Numbered from the stretch's first letter, positions 1 to 6,060 are shown. The stretch: 9,898 bases of DNA from Phyllobacteriaceae bacterium UBA1059 (GCA_002316345.1 DCDI01000168.1:21229-31126); one strand, 5' to 3'. The notes: a model not told the origin generated them from the letters alone. Translations and numbers: made by a program.

Positions 1-137
1 TTGGTGCCAACCACCCCGCCGATCCGCAACACACCATCGGATGTTCCGCGCACCTCCTCCGCGAGGCGGCGCGCGAAAAACGGAAAGCCGCAATAGATCA
101 GGCCCTCGATCACAAGAACGAGGCCGATCGCGTCCAG
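1..137 (-). CDS. DUF2065 family small membrane protein, 3' end cut by window edge, no ordinary start codon
   Basis: The minus frame reads LDAIGLVLVIEGLIYCGFPF, then FARRLAEEVRGTSDGVLRIGG to the edge. This fits the DUF2065 family (E. coli YjeT-like), about 60-residue membrane proteins that often follow hflC. Family members usually start about three residues before the first visible hydrophobic run (an MxDFL-like start). Here the residues before it are N-D-F, and the codon where Met would be expected is GGA, not ATG. The frame is open back to the hflC stop at 162-164 and has no ATG, GTG or TTG before the GTG inside the first membrane segment. A CTG at 135-137 lies 9 nt after an AAGGA sequence, so I used it as a tentative start. 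The function of the family is unknown to me; its position suggests a link to the HflKC-FtsH complex. Family call fairly sure, start unsure. Confidence 0.7.
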   Translation of the reverse strand, partial: MDAIGLVLVIEGLIYCGFPFFARRLAEEVRGTSDGVLRIGGVVGT

Positions 138-161
138 AAAATCGTTTCCTTGCGAGAACGA

Positions 162-1160
162 TTACTGGGCGGCGGGCGCAGGCGCTGCCGGAGCAGGAGC
201 CGCCGGCGCCGAAGGGGCTGGACTTGCCTGCGCAGCCGGACCGGACGCGGTCGGACGAGCAGGAGCAGGCGATGCCGAACCGGCCCCCATCGGGTTCTGG
301 AAGAAGCGGAAGAAGTCCGAATCCGGAGACAGGAGCATGGTCGTGCCCTGGCCGTTCAGCGCTTGGTCGTAAGCCGACATCGAGCGATAGAACTCGAAGA
401 ACTGCGGATCGCGGCTGAACGCGTCGGCAAAGATCTTCGAGCGTTCGCCCTCGCCTTCACCGCGCAGGATCTCGGATTCCTTCTGCGCTTCTGCCGTGAT
501 TTCGACGACCTCACGATCGGCACGAGCCCGGATCCGCTGAGCCGCTTCACGACCGCGCGCACGCAGGCGCTCAGCCTCGGCCAGACGTTCGGCCTTCATC
601 CGCTCATAGGTCTGCTGCGACACTTCCTGGGTCAGATCCGTGCGGCGGATGCGGACATCCGTGATCTGCAGGCCAAGCGAAGTTGCGTCAGGACGCAGCT
701 GGTCGGCCACTTCCTTCATCATGTCGCCGCGCTCTTCTGAAAGGGCAGCCTCGAAACCACGCAGACCATAGACCCGGCGCAGAGCCGCGTCGAAACGGGT
801 GCGCAGACGCTGTTCGGCCAGCTGCACGCTACCCGAAACGGCTGAGCGGAAGGTCCGGGCATTCTCGATGCGATAAGCCACGAAAGCATCAACCTCGTAG
901 AACTTGCCGCCCGAAACCTGGACGCGGATATTGTCGAGGTCGAAGCGCATCACGCGGTCGTCCACAAGCTGCACATTGTCAGCATCCAGGAAGCCGAACG
1001 GCGCCTTGAAGTAGATGCCGGGCTCGGTTTTCACGTCCACGATCTCGCCGAAGCGCAGAACGATGGCCTGCTGGCGCTCATTCACCACGAAGATCGAGGA
1101 ATAAAGCAGCAGCGCGAGAACCGCGACGATGATGAGGATTGCGGGAAGACGATTCGTCAT
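162..1160 (-). CDS. hflC: HflC, membrane-bound modulator of FtsH protease
   Basis: This 332-residue SPFH/prohibitin-family protein pairs with HflK in a large inner-membrane assembly that encloses FtsH and tempers its proteolysis of membrane and regulatory proteins. One N-terminal membrane segment is visible at about residues 7-25 (rich in I, V, A, L). The band-7 domain follows, beginning near VNERQQAIVLRFGE and containing a charged Arg/Glu/Ala-rich helical stretch (about residues 185-245) typical of SPFH coiled coils. The last 40 or so residues are a low-complexity Ala/Pro tail that enzymes of this family do not need and that varies between species. The ATG (1158-1160) overlaps the hflK stop by one base (TGATG), so the two genes are translationally coupled. 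The DUF2065 reading frame starts just after its stop. Confidence 0.95.
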   Translation of the reverse strand: MTNRLPAILIIVAVLALLLYSSIFVVNERQQAIVLRFGEIVDVKTEPGIYFKAPFGFLDADNVQLVDDRVMRFDLDNIRVQVSGGKFYEVDAFVAYRIENARTFRSAVSGSVQLAEQRLRTRFDAALRRVYGLRGFEAALSEERGDMMKEVADQLRPDATSLGLQITDVRIRRTDLTQEVSQQTYERMKAERLAEAERLRARGREAAQRIRARADREVVEITAEAQKESEILRGEGEGERSKIFADAFSRDPQFFEFYRSMSAYDQALNGQGTTMLLSPDSDFFRFFQNPMGAGSASPAPARPTASGPAAQASPAPSAPAAPAPAAPAPAAQ

Positions 1161-2383
1161 CAGTTCGACCCTCCCGTATTCTGGCCCGTAGCCTGACTAT
1201 GATTGTAGACCGGTTGCGACGTATCCTCCGCAGCCGGGCGGTTCTGCAGCTGCGGCAGCGGCAGATAAGGCACGACGCCCGATCCGTTGCCGCTTGCGCT
1301 TGGCTCCACGATAACCTTGTTGGAGTTGCGCAACACGCGCTCCATGGTTTCCAGGAACAGGCGCTGACGGGTCACTTCCGGCGCCAGCGCATACTGGTCG
1401 TAAACCGACACGAAACGCTGCGCCTCACCCTGTGCCTCCTGCACGACGCGGTTCTTGTAAGCAGCCGCTTCTTCGCGAAGCTGCGCTGCCTGACCACGCG
1501 CCTGGCCGAGCTTCTGGTTGGAATACTGGTTGGATTCTTCCACGAAGCGGTCTTCGTCCTGTTCAGCGCGCTGCACTTCGTCGAACGCGTCGGCCACTTC
1601 GCGCGGCGGTGCTGCGTCCTCGATCGAAATCGCATTCACGTTGATGCCCGCCTGATACTGGTCGAGCGTGCCCTGGATGATGCCACGAACCGCTTCGGCG
1701 ATGCCTTGGCGATCGTCGCGGAAAATGTCTTGTGCCGGACGGCGGCCGACGGCTTCGCGCATCGCGCTTTCAGCCACCTGGCGTACCATTTCCTCGGGAT
1801 CGGCCACCTTGAACAGGTAGGCAATCGGGTCAGACACTTGGTAGGCCACGGAGAACCGGACATCGACAATGTTCTGGTCGCCCGAAAGCATCAGGCCCGA
1901 AGTGTTCTGCCCACCGCGGGCTTCGCCGATATTGACCAGCTTTTCCGCGATGTTGGCGATCTCGACGGTTTCTACCGGCCACCAATGAAAATGCAGACCC
2001 GGCTCGGAAAGCTCGGCCTTGGGCTTGCCGAAGCGAAGTTCGACCGCAACCTCATCAGGCTGCACCGTGTAGATGGACTGGATGGCCCAGAAACCAAGAA
2101 GAACGATGGCGATCAGGCCGTAAAGCGCTGGGCTGCCACCAAGACCGGTGCCTGCCCCGCCGCCATTATTGCCACCGCCGCCACCCGGCAGCGCGCGACG
2201 CAGACGATCCTGGCCACGCCGGATTATGTCTTCGAGGTCTGGCGGCGTACCCTGGGGTCCACTCGGACGATTGGGCTTCTGGCCCCAAGGCCCGTTGCCC
2301 CCGTCACCACCGCCGCTACCGCCATTGTTGTTGCCGCCACCCCACGGCCCGCCGCCGCCGTTGCTCTGATTATTCCAGGGCAT
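1160..2383 (-). CDS. hflK: HflK, membrane-bound modulator of FtsH protease
   Basis: HflK is the SPFH/prohibitin-family partner of HflC. Together they form the HflKC complex around FtsH in the inner membrane. The 407-residue product begins with about 85 residues of Gly/Asn/Pro-rich cytoplasmic sequence, as HflK proteins normally do. A single membrane segment follows at about residues 86-104 (ALYGLIAIVLLGFWAIQSI), then the band-7 domain from TVQPDEVAVELRFGKP. A coiled-coil-like run rich in Gln, Ala, Arg and Glu covers roughly residues 265-320. The ATG at 2381-2383 is preceded by AAAGGA with a 5-nt spacer, which fixes the start. A promoter candidate lies 60-90 nt upstream, so the gene need not depend on thyA-dfrA transcription. 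The stop shares one base with the hflC start. Confidence 0.95.
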   Translation of the reverse strand: MPWNNQSNGGGGPWGGGNNNGGSGGGDGGNGPWGQKPNRPSGPQGTPPDLEDIIRRGQDRLRRALPGGGGGNNGGGAGTGLGGSPALYGLIAIVLLGFWAIQSIYTVQPDEVAVELRFGKPKAELSEPGLHFHWWPVETVEIANIAEKLVNIGEARGGQNTSGLMLSGDQNIVDVRFSVAYQVSDPIAYLFKVADPEEMVRQVAESAMREAVGRRPAQDIFRDDRQGIAEAVRGIIQGTLDQYQAGINVNAISIEDAAPPREVADAFDEVQRAEQDEDRFVEESNQYSNQKLGQARGQAAQLREEAAAYKNRVVQEAQGEAQRFVSVYDQYALAPEVTRQRLFLETMERVLRNSNKVIVEPSASGNGSGVVPYLPLPQLQNRPAAEDTSQPVYNHSQATGQNTGGSN

Positions 2384-2446
2384 TCAAGTCCTTTCGAAAC
2401 ACGCCGTGCTTGCGGGGAATTATCGCTCCACCACACCCTTGCCATC

Positions 2447-2475
2447 TCTATAGGCACCCACAGCCACGCTTTCAA
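2447..2475 (-). promoter_or_regulatory. Candidate promoter of hflKC
   Basis: On the minus strand TTGAAA (2475-2470) and TATAGA (2452-2447) are separated by exactly 17 nt, a good match to housekeeping sigma-70 spacing. It lies in the 148-nt gap between dfrA and hflK and would give a 5' leader of about 55 nt. The wider context reads GTTGAAA and CCTATAG, which also partly resembles alphaproteobacterial RpoH sites (CTTGAA, CYTATNT), but the key bases C of CTTG and T after TATN are missing. Housekeeping control is the simpler reading. Confidence 0.5.
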
Positions 2476-2531
2476 CGCGACCGAACAACCACTTGGAAGA
2501 AGGTTAAGCGTGTAAAAGCGCTGGACCGCCC

Positions 2532-3050
2532 TTACGGCGAAGCACGACGGCGCTCGTAAACCACGCAGCGGGTCGGATACTGATCCTTTTCGCCGGCGGG
2601 CACTTCAAGGCTCGTGGTTTCCACAAAGCGTTGCGGATCAATGGCTGGGAAGGTCACATCCCCGTCCACATCGGCCAGCACATGCGTGACCCGCAAGCGG
2701 TCGGCGATACCCATGGCCTGCTCGAAAAGCTGCCCGCCGCCAATCACGCAGATTTCATCCGCTTCCGGCAGGGCTTTGGACCGTGTGCGCGCCAGAGACA
2801 GCGCATCAGCCAGCGAATACGCGATCTCAACGCCTTCAGGATGGTAGTCGCGATTGTGCGTGACGACGATGTTGAGCCGGCCGGGCAAAGGCTTGCCGAT
2901 GCTCTCGTAAGTCAGCCGCCCCATCACGACGGGCTTGCCCATCGTGTCGGCCTTGAAGCGCTTCAGATCGCTCGACAAGCGCCAGGGCAGTTGCCCGTCG
3001 CGGCCCACCACGCCATTCTCAGCGACTGCCACCACAAGCGTCACATCCAT
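2532..3050 (-). CDS. dfrA: Dihydrofolate reductase
   Basis: The 172-residue enzyme reduces 7,8-dihydrofolate to tetrahydrofolate with NADPH in the cytoplasm, restoring the cofactor oxidised by ThyA. Family marks are visible in order: the N-terminal strand VTLVVAVAENGVVGRDGQLPW (LPW at 21-23), the active-site acid D28 in SSDLKRFK (equivalent to E. coli D27), the NADPH-binding stretch TMGKPVVMGRLTYESIG (36-52), and the IGGGQLF turn (103-109). Length is normal for chromosomal DHFR. The frame is open further upstream, but ATG at 3048-3050 is preferred because GGGGGAG lies 6 nt before it and because the family begins at this strand. The gene starts 42 nt after thyA on the same strand, making a thyA-dfrA operon. 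It is also called folA. The sequence shows nothing that marks it as an acquired trimethoprim-resistant type. Confidence 0.93.
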   Translation of the reverse strand: MDVTLVVAVAENGVVGRDGQLPWRLSSDLKRFKADTMGKPVVMGRLTYESIGKPLPGRLNIVVTHNRDYHPEGVEIAYSLADALSLARTRSKALPEADEICVIGGGQLFEQAMGIADRLRVTHVLADVDGDVTFPAIDPQRFVETTSLEVPAGEKDQYPTRCVVYERRRASP

Positions 3051-3092
3051 GCCCGTCTCCCCCTGCATAACGAGCACCTTAGCAGCTTGCTT

Positions 3093-4010
3093 TCAAACGG
3101 CTACCTCGGCCGCGATCGCCGGATGCGGATCGTAGCCGTCCACGACGAAATCCTCGATGCGGTAATCGTCGATGCTTGCAGCCTTTCGGGTCAGCCGCAT
3201 GGTCGGCATCGGCCGCGGCTCGCGCGACATCTGTTCCTGCGCAGCTTCAAGGTGGTTGAGGTAAAGATGCACGTCGCCGCCAACCCACACGAAGTCGCCG
3301 AGTTCAAGCTCGGCCTGATCCGCCAGCATCATCATCAGCGCCACCGTGCCCACCCAGTTGAAGGGCGCGCCGAGCAGCAGATCGACCGAGCGCTGCATCA
3401 TCATGCAGGACAGTCGTCCGCGCGCGACGTGAAACTGATACACCATGTGGCAAGGCGGCAGCGCCATCTCACCGAGCTCCGCCACGTTCCAGGCATGAAA
3501 AAGCATGCGGCGGCTGGCCGGATTGGTCTTCAGCGTTTCGACAAGCGTCGCGATCTGGTCATGCTCAGCACCGTCCGGCCCCTGCCAGCGCCGCCACTGC
3601 TTGCCATAGATCGGCCCAAGCTCGCCCCAGCGCGCCGAGAAATCATCATCCGAAAGGATGCGGTCTTCGAACTCCTTCTGGCTGATCGCCTCGCCTGTCG
3701 CTTCACGATACTTGGCCAGCGGCCAGTCGCTCCAGATCCGCACATTCTCCTGCAACAGCGAGCGTAGATCGGTGCAGCCGGTGAGGAACCACAGCATCTC
3801 CTTGACCGCCGTTTTCCAGAACACCTTCTTGGTGGTCAGGATCGGCACCTGCCCGTTCGACAAATCGAAGCGCAAGGTCTCGCCAAACAGGGAGCGCGTG
3901 CCGACGCCAGTGCGGTCCAGCCGCTCGTCGCCGCGTTCGAGAACACGGGCCATCAGGTCGAGATACTGCTGTTCGGGCGCGTTGAACGCCACAGGCAATC
4001 GTTGAAGCAT
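3093..4010 (-). CDS. thyA: Thymidylate synthase ThyA, longer divergent form
   Basis: ThyA methylates dUMP to dTMP using 5,10-methylene-tetrahydrofolate and releases dihydrofolate, the substrate of the next gene product. The protein has 305 residues against 264 in E. coli. Conserved parts seen: DRTGVGT (32-38), LTTKK (58-62), the catalytic Cys in ALPPCH (C187), the phosphate-binding Arg pair (R167, R168), QRSVD (206-210) and PFN (216-218). About 30 extra residues lie at roughly 97-126, just before GELGPIYGKQW, the place where the Lactobacillus casei enzyme also has an insertion. The usually strict IASYALL after PFN is replaced by WVGTVALMMM, and the C-terminal end is AEVAV instead of APVAV/I. 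The start ATG (4008-4010) has AGGGGG 7 nt upstream; the longer open frame upstream lacks family similarity. I expect an active enzyme of a divergent subfamily. Confidence 0.93.
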   Translation of the reverse strand: MLQRLPVAFNAPEQQYLDLMARVLERGDERLDRTGVGTRSLFGETLRFDLSNGQVPILTTKKVFWKTAVKEMLWFLTGCTDLRSLLQENVRIWSDWPLAKYREATGEAISQKEFEDRILSDDDFSARWGELGPIYGKQWRRWQGPDGAEHDQIATLVETLKTNPASRRMLFHAWNVAELGEMALPPCHMVYQFHVARGRLSCMMMQRSVDLLLGAPFNWVGTVALMMMLADQAELELGDFVWVGGDVHLYLNHLEAAQEQMSREPRPMPTMRLTRKAASIDDYRIEDFVVDGYDPHPAIAAEVAV

Positions 4011-4022
4011 AGTCCAGCCCCC

Positions 4023-4038
4023 TAACCATTTCTGGTTA
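4023..4038 (-). promoter_or_regulatory. Hairpin in the thyA leader, next to the ribosome binding site
   Basis: TAACCA and TGGTTA form a perfect 6-bp inverted repeat around a 4-base loop. On the thyA transcript it reads UAACCA-GAAA-UGGUUA, a stem capped by a GNRA tetraloop. The 3' arm runs directly into the AGGGGG ribosome binding site of thyA. It may affect initiation or may be chance. Confidence 0.4.
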
Positions 4039-4079
4039 CGCAAGAAGACACACTGAGTCGCCATCCTTGAGCGAGAGGA

Positions 4080-4108
4080 TATGAATAAGTTGGGGAAACT
4101 TTGTTCAA
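4080..4108 (-). promoter_or_regulatory. Candidate promoter of thyA-dfrA
   Basis: On the minus strand TTGAAC (4108-4103) and TTCATA (4085-4080) are 17 nt apart, giving a plausible sigma-70 promoter for the thyA-dfrA operon. The predicted leader is roughly 60 nt and would contain the hairpin at 4023-4038. The -10 match is only moderate. No comparably good promoter was seen for the divergent msrP in the same gap. Confidence 0.4.
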
Positions 4109-4196
4109 GTCCGAACCGTTCCTGCCACATGGACGCAGCCCTAACGCTGCAAGCGAGCGCGCCCTAAATTGTGCTCAAAGCAACAGGTGACATGCG

Positions 4197-5111
4197 ATGG
4201 CGAACCGTACCAAGATGAACTGGTCGGAAGTGACGCCGAAGCCGCTTTGGCTGAACCGTCGCGCCCTGATCGCTGGCATGGGCGCAACCGCCATCGCCTC
4301 GCCCGCGCTCGCAAAGATCGCCGCGCAGCCGAGCCGCTTTTCCACCGACGCCAAGCCGAACACGCTCGAAGAAATCACCAACTACAACAACTTTTATGAG
4401 TTCGGATGGGACAAGACCGATCCCGCCGCCAATGCCGGCCAGTTGAAGATCGATCCGTGGTCCGTTCAGGTCGACGGCCTTGTCGATCGTCCCGGCACCT
4501 ATGACCTCGCCGACATCATGAAGGACCGCCCCCTGGAAGAGCGTATCTACCGCTTCCGCTGCGTGGAAGCCTGGTCGATGGTGATCCCCTGGATCGGCTT
4601 CGAGCTCGCCGGCCTGCTCAATCGTTTCGGCGTGCAGCCCTCGGCCAAATACGTCGCCTTCCAGACCCTGCATCGCCCGGAAGAAATGCCCGGCCAGCGC
4701 GCCGGCGGCATCGATTGGCCCTATGTGGAAGGCATGCGCCTCGATGAAGCGATGAACCCGCTCACCATCATGGCGACCGGCCTCTACGGCGAGAACCTGC
4801 CCAAGCAGAACGGCGCGCCCTTGCGCCTCGTCGTGCCTTGGAAATACGGCTTCAAGTCTATCAAGAGCATCGTCAAGATCAGCCTCGTCGCCGAACAGCC
4901 GCCAACGACATGGCAGCAACTGCAGCCGAGCGAATACGGCTTCTTTGCCAATGTGAACCCCGAAGTGAACCACCCGCGCTGGAGCCAGGCGACCGAGCGT
5001 ACGATCGGCGGCGGCTTCTTTGCCAGCCGCAAGGAAACGCTGAAGTTCAACGGCTATGGCGATGAGGTCGCCAGCCTCTACAGCGGTCTCGACTTGGCAA
5101 AAAACTATTGA
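4197..5111 (+). CDS. msrP: MsrP, periplasmic methionine sulfoxide reductase catalytic subunit
   Basis: MsrP (formerly YedY) is a molybdopterin enzyme that repairs oxidised methionine residues of envelope proteins, with electrons passed by MsrQ. The 304-residue precursor has a Tat-type signal: twin Arg at 21-22 in LNRRALIAGMG, a hydrophobic stretch, and a likely cleavage after SPALA (residue 39). The mature protein begins with the NNFYEFG region typical of the family. The Mo-ligating cysteine is C122 in RFRCVEAWSMVIPW, and the MPT-binding region VVPWKYGFKSIKSIVKI is clear. Length is normal. The ATG is preceded by AGGTGA with a 6-nt spacer. The stop overlaps the start of msrQ, so the two are cotranslated. 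The gene diverges from thyA across a 186-nt gap. Confidence 0.95.
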   Translation: MANRTKMNWSEVTPKPLWLNRRALIAGMGATAIASPALAKIAAQPSRFSTDAKPNTLEEITNYNNFYEFGWDKTDPAANAGQLKIDPWSVQVDGLVDRPGTYDLADIMKDRPLEERIYRFRCVEAWSMVIPWIGFELAGLLNRFGVQPSAKYVAFQTLHRPEEMPGQRAGGIDWPYVEGMRLDEAMNPLTIMATGLYGENLPKQNGAPLRLVVPWKYGFKSIKSIVKISLVAEQPPTTWQQLQPSEYGFFANVNPEVNHPRWSQATERTIGGGFFASRKETLKFNGYGDEVASLYSGLDLAKNY

Positions 5112-5704
5112 TCGCCCGTATCGATGTCTGGCTGAAGCGCGTCCCGAACTGGGCCGTCTGGCTGGCGGGCTTTATCCCGCTTGCCTGGCTGGTCTGGCTC
5201 GTCATCAGCAACGATCTCGGCGTCGATCCCGTCAAGGAGATCGAGCATCGCCTGGGCAAGATCGCGCTTTGGTTCCTGATTGGCGGCCTCGTCATCACGC
5301 CGCTGCGAAAGTTCGTTGGCCTCAATCTCCTGCGCTACCGCCGCGCGATCGGCCTGCTCGCCTTCATCTATGTTGTGCTGCATCTCATGGCCTGGGCCGT
5401 GTTCGACATGGGGCTTCTTCTGAGCCAGGCCGCCAACGACCTGTTCCGCCGCCCCTATCTGATCTTCGGCATCAGCGCTTTTATCCTCCTGATCCCGCTT
5501 GCCATCACTTCGAACAAAGCGTCCATCCGCAAGCTCGGCGCAAACTGGCGTCGTCTGCACTGGCTGGTCTATCCCGCCGTGCTGCTCGGCGTGGTGCATT
5601 ATCTCTGGCAGATGAAGGTGATCCGCACCGAAGGCTGGATCTGGCTCGCGGTCGCTCTGCTGCTCCTGGCGACGCGGATCAAGTTTCCAAAATCCTCCCG
5701 CTAA
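5108..5704 (+). CDS. msrQ: MsrQ, haem-containing membrane subunit of MsrPQ
   Basis: MsrQ (formerly YedZ) is an inner-membrane haem b protein of the ferric-reductase-like fold that passes electrons from the quinone pool or a flavin reductase to MsrP. The 198-residue product has about six hydrophobic segments (roughly 15-33, 51-66, 80-101, 117-134, 150-168, 176-189). Probable haem ligands are H92 in YVVLHLMAW, H151 in RRLHWLVYP and H164 in GVVHYLW, all in family-conserved contexts. No in-frame ATG is near the N-terminus. The start taken is TTG at 5108-5110, which overlaps the msrP stop (TTGA), with no clear ribosome binding site, so translation probably depends on coupling to msrP. Confidence 0.93.
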   Translation: MIARIDVWLKRVPNWAVWLAGFIPLAWLVWLVISNDLGVDPVKEIEHRLGKIALWFLIGGLVITPLRKFVGLNLLRYRRAIGLLAFIYVVLHLMAWAVFDMGLLLSQAANDLFRRPYLIFGISAFILLIPLAITSNKASIRKLGANWRRLHWLVYPAVLLGVVHYLWQMKVIRTEGWIWLAVALLLLATRIKFPKSSR

Positions 5705-5711
5705 GCACCCT

Positions 5712-5739
5712 TTGCAGCGCCGGATAACTAACCTATATC
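5712..5739 (+). promoter_or_regulatory. Possible ssrA promoter
   Basis: TTGCAG (5712-5717) and TATATC (5734-5739) are 16 nt apart and would start transcription near 5746, which agrees with the roughly 80-nt length expected of an acceptor piece. The -35 match is partial and the gap is short of the ideal 17, so this is a weak call. Confidence 0.3.
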
Positions 5740-5745
5740 AGACCC

Positions 5746-5827
5746 TGTCAGCTTGACTGACTATGGAAATAAACGGCCGTTGAAATAAGCCATTCGGACC
5801 CGGGGGCGGTACCCGGCGCCTCCACCA
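5746..5827 (+). ncRNA. ssrA: tmRNA acceptor piece (3' half of mature tmRNA)
   Basis: This piece carries the T arm and amino-acid acceptor end. The T stem pairs CCGGG (5800-5804) with CCCGG (5812-5816). The 7-base T loop (5805-5811) reads GGCGGTA, unlike the usual TTCRANY. The acceptor strand is 5817-5823, A5824 is the discriminator and CCA is encoded at 5825-5827. The 5' end is an estimate from the possible promoter and the usual size of such pieces. Confidence 0.85.
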
Positions 5828-5854
5828 CGAACCGCTCGATGAGCGGCTGGTGCT
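5828..5854 (+). other. Intervening segment of the tmRNA precursor
   Basis: These 27 nt join the CCA end of the acceptor piece to the first G of the coding piece and should be removed during maturation. They contain a 6-bp hairpin, CCGCTC (5832-5837) and GAGCGG (5841-5846), with a 3-base loop. TGGT at 5848-5851 can also pair with ACCA at 5824-5827. Confidence 0.8.
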
Positions 5855-6060
5855 GGGGGCGAAATAGGATCGACGAGGGTGTAAAGAGCGGACTTTTTCC
5901 CGGCATTGTACCACCGTTATCGGGCTACAACTGTAGTTGCAAACGACAACTATGCGGAAGCACGTCTCGCCGCTTAATGCGGTGCGATAGCTTCAAATCA
6001 AGCCCTAGGGGTTCGCACTTCTAGGCGGGGTTCGGAGGTACCTGGCAACAGAAACCTCCA
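5855..6060 (+). ncRNA. ssrA: tmRNA coding piece (5' half of mature tmRNA)
   Basis: It begins with the 5' acceptor strand GGGGGCG and D-region, followed by pseudoknot 1, the tag reading frame and downstream structured elements. CCTAG (6004-6008) can pair with CTAGG (6021-6025), and the 3' end is placed just after the hairpin closed by GGAGGT and ACCTCC. A pyrimidine-rich run (TCTCCCTTTT, about 6063-6072) follows and could help termination. Confidence 0.85.
5939..5977 (+). other. ssrA: tmRNA tag-peptide reading frame, ANDNYAEARLAA
   Basis: The resume codon GCA (5939-5941) follows TGTAGTT, much like the AATAGTC before the E. coli resume codon. Twelve codons encode ANDNYAEARLAA and end at TAA (5975-5977). 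AND at the start and LAA at the end are the parts recognised by SspB-type adaptors and ClpX, respectively, so the neighbouring sspB gene matches it in function. Confidence 0.95.

Larger units (their letters stand above)
5746..6060 (+). ncRNA. ssrA: Circularly permuted two-piece tmRNA
   Basis: tmRNA rescues stalled ribosomes by acting first as alanyl-tRNA and then as mRNA for a degradation tag. The gene is permuted: the 3' acceptor piece ending in CCA (5825-5827) is encoded before the 5' coding piece starting at G5855. GGGGGCG (5855-5861) pairs with CGCCTCC (5817-5823), including a G-U at pair 3 (G5857, U5821), the alanine identity element. GGATCGACG just downstream is the usual tmRNA D-region motif. 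A pseudoknot is visible before the tag: CCCG (5899-5902) with CGGG (5921-5924), interleaved with TTGTA (5906-5910) and TACAA (5926-5930). The tag frame starts at 5939. A final hairpin pairs GGAGGT (6034-6039) with ACCTCC (6054-6059). The two outer ends are estimates. This permuted form is characteristic of alphaproteobacteria, though also known in some cyanobacteria and betaproteobacteria. Confidence 0.95.

Noticed and set aside
1139..2515. 458-codon plus-strand open frame opposite hflK
   Set aside because: It mirrors the well-supported hflK and hflC genes, has no family similarity I recognise, and results from high G+C codon bias.
2631..3767. 378-codon plus-strand open frame opposite dfrA and thyA
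   Set aside because: It overlaps two certain genes on the other strand and shows the His/Arg-rich makeup of an antisense shadow.
4102..4123. GGAAC-17 nt-AGTT on the minus strand upstream of thyA, resembling an EcfG general-stress promoter
   Set aside because: The -10 part lacks the C of CGTT, a stress promoter is not expected for thyA, and a sigma-70-like site overlaps it.
5817..5827. 3' end of ssrA as an integration site for a genomic island
   Set aside because: Tyrosine integrases often use this site, but no integrase, direct repeat of the acceptor end or foreign-looking block is present in the window.
5839..6024. 61-codon open frame over the tmRNA
   Set aside because: It lies across the tmRNA coding piece in a frame unrelated to the tag and has no start signal.
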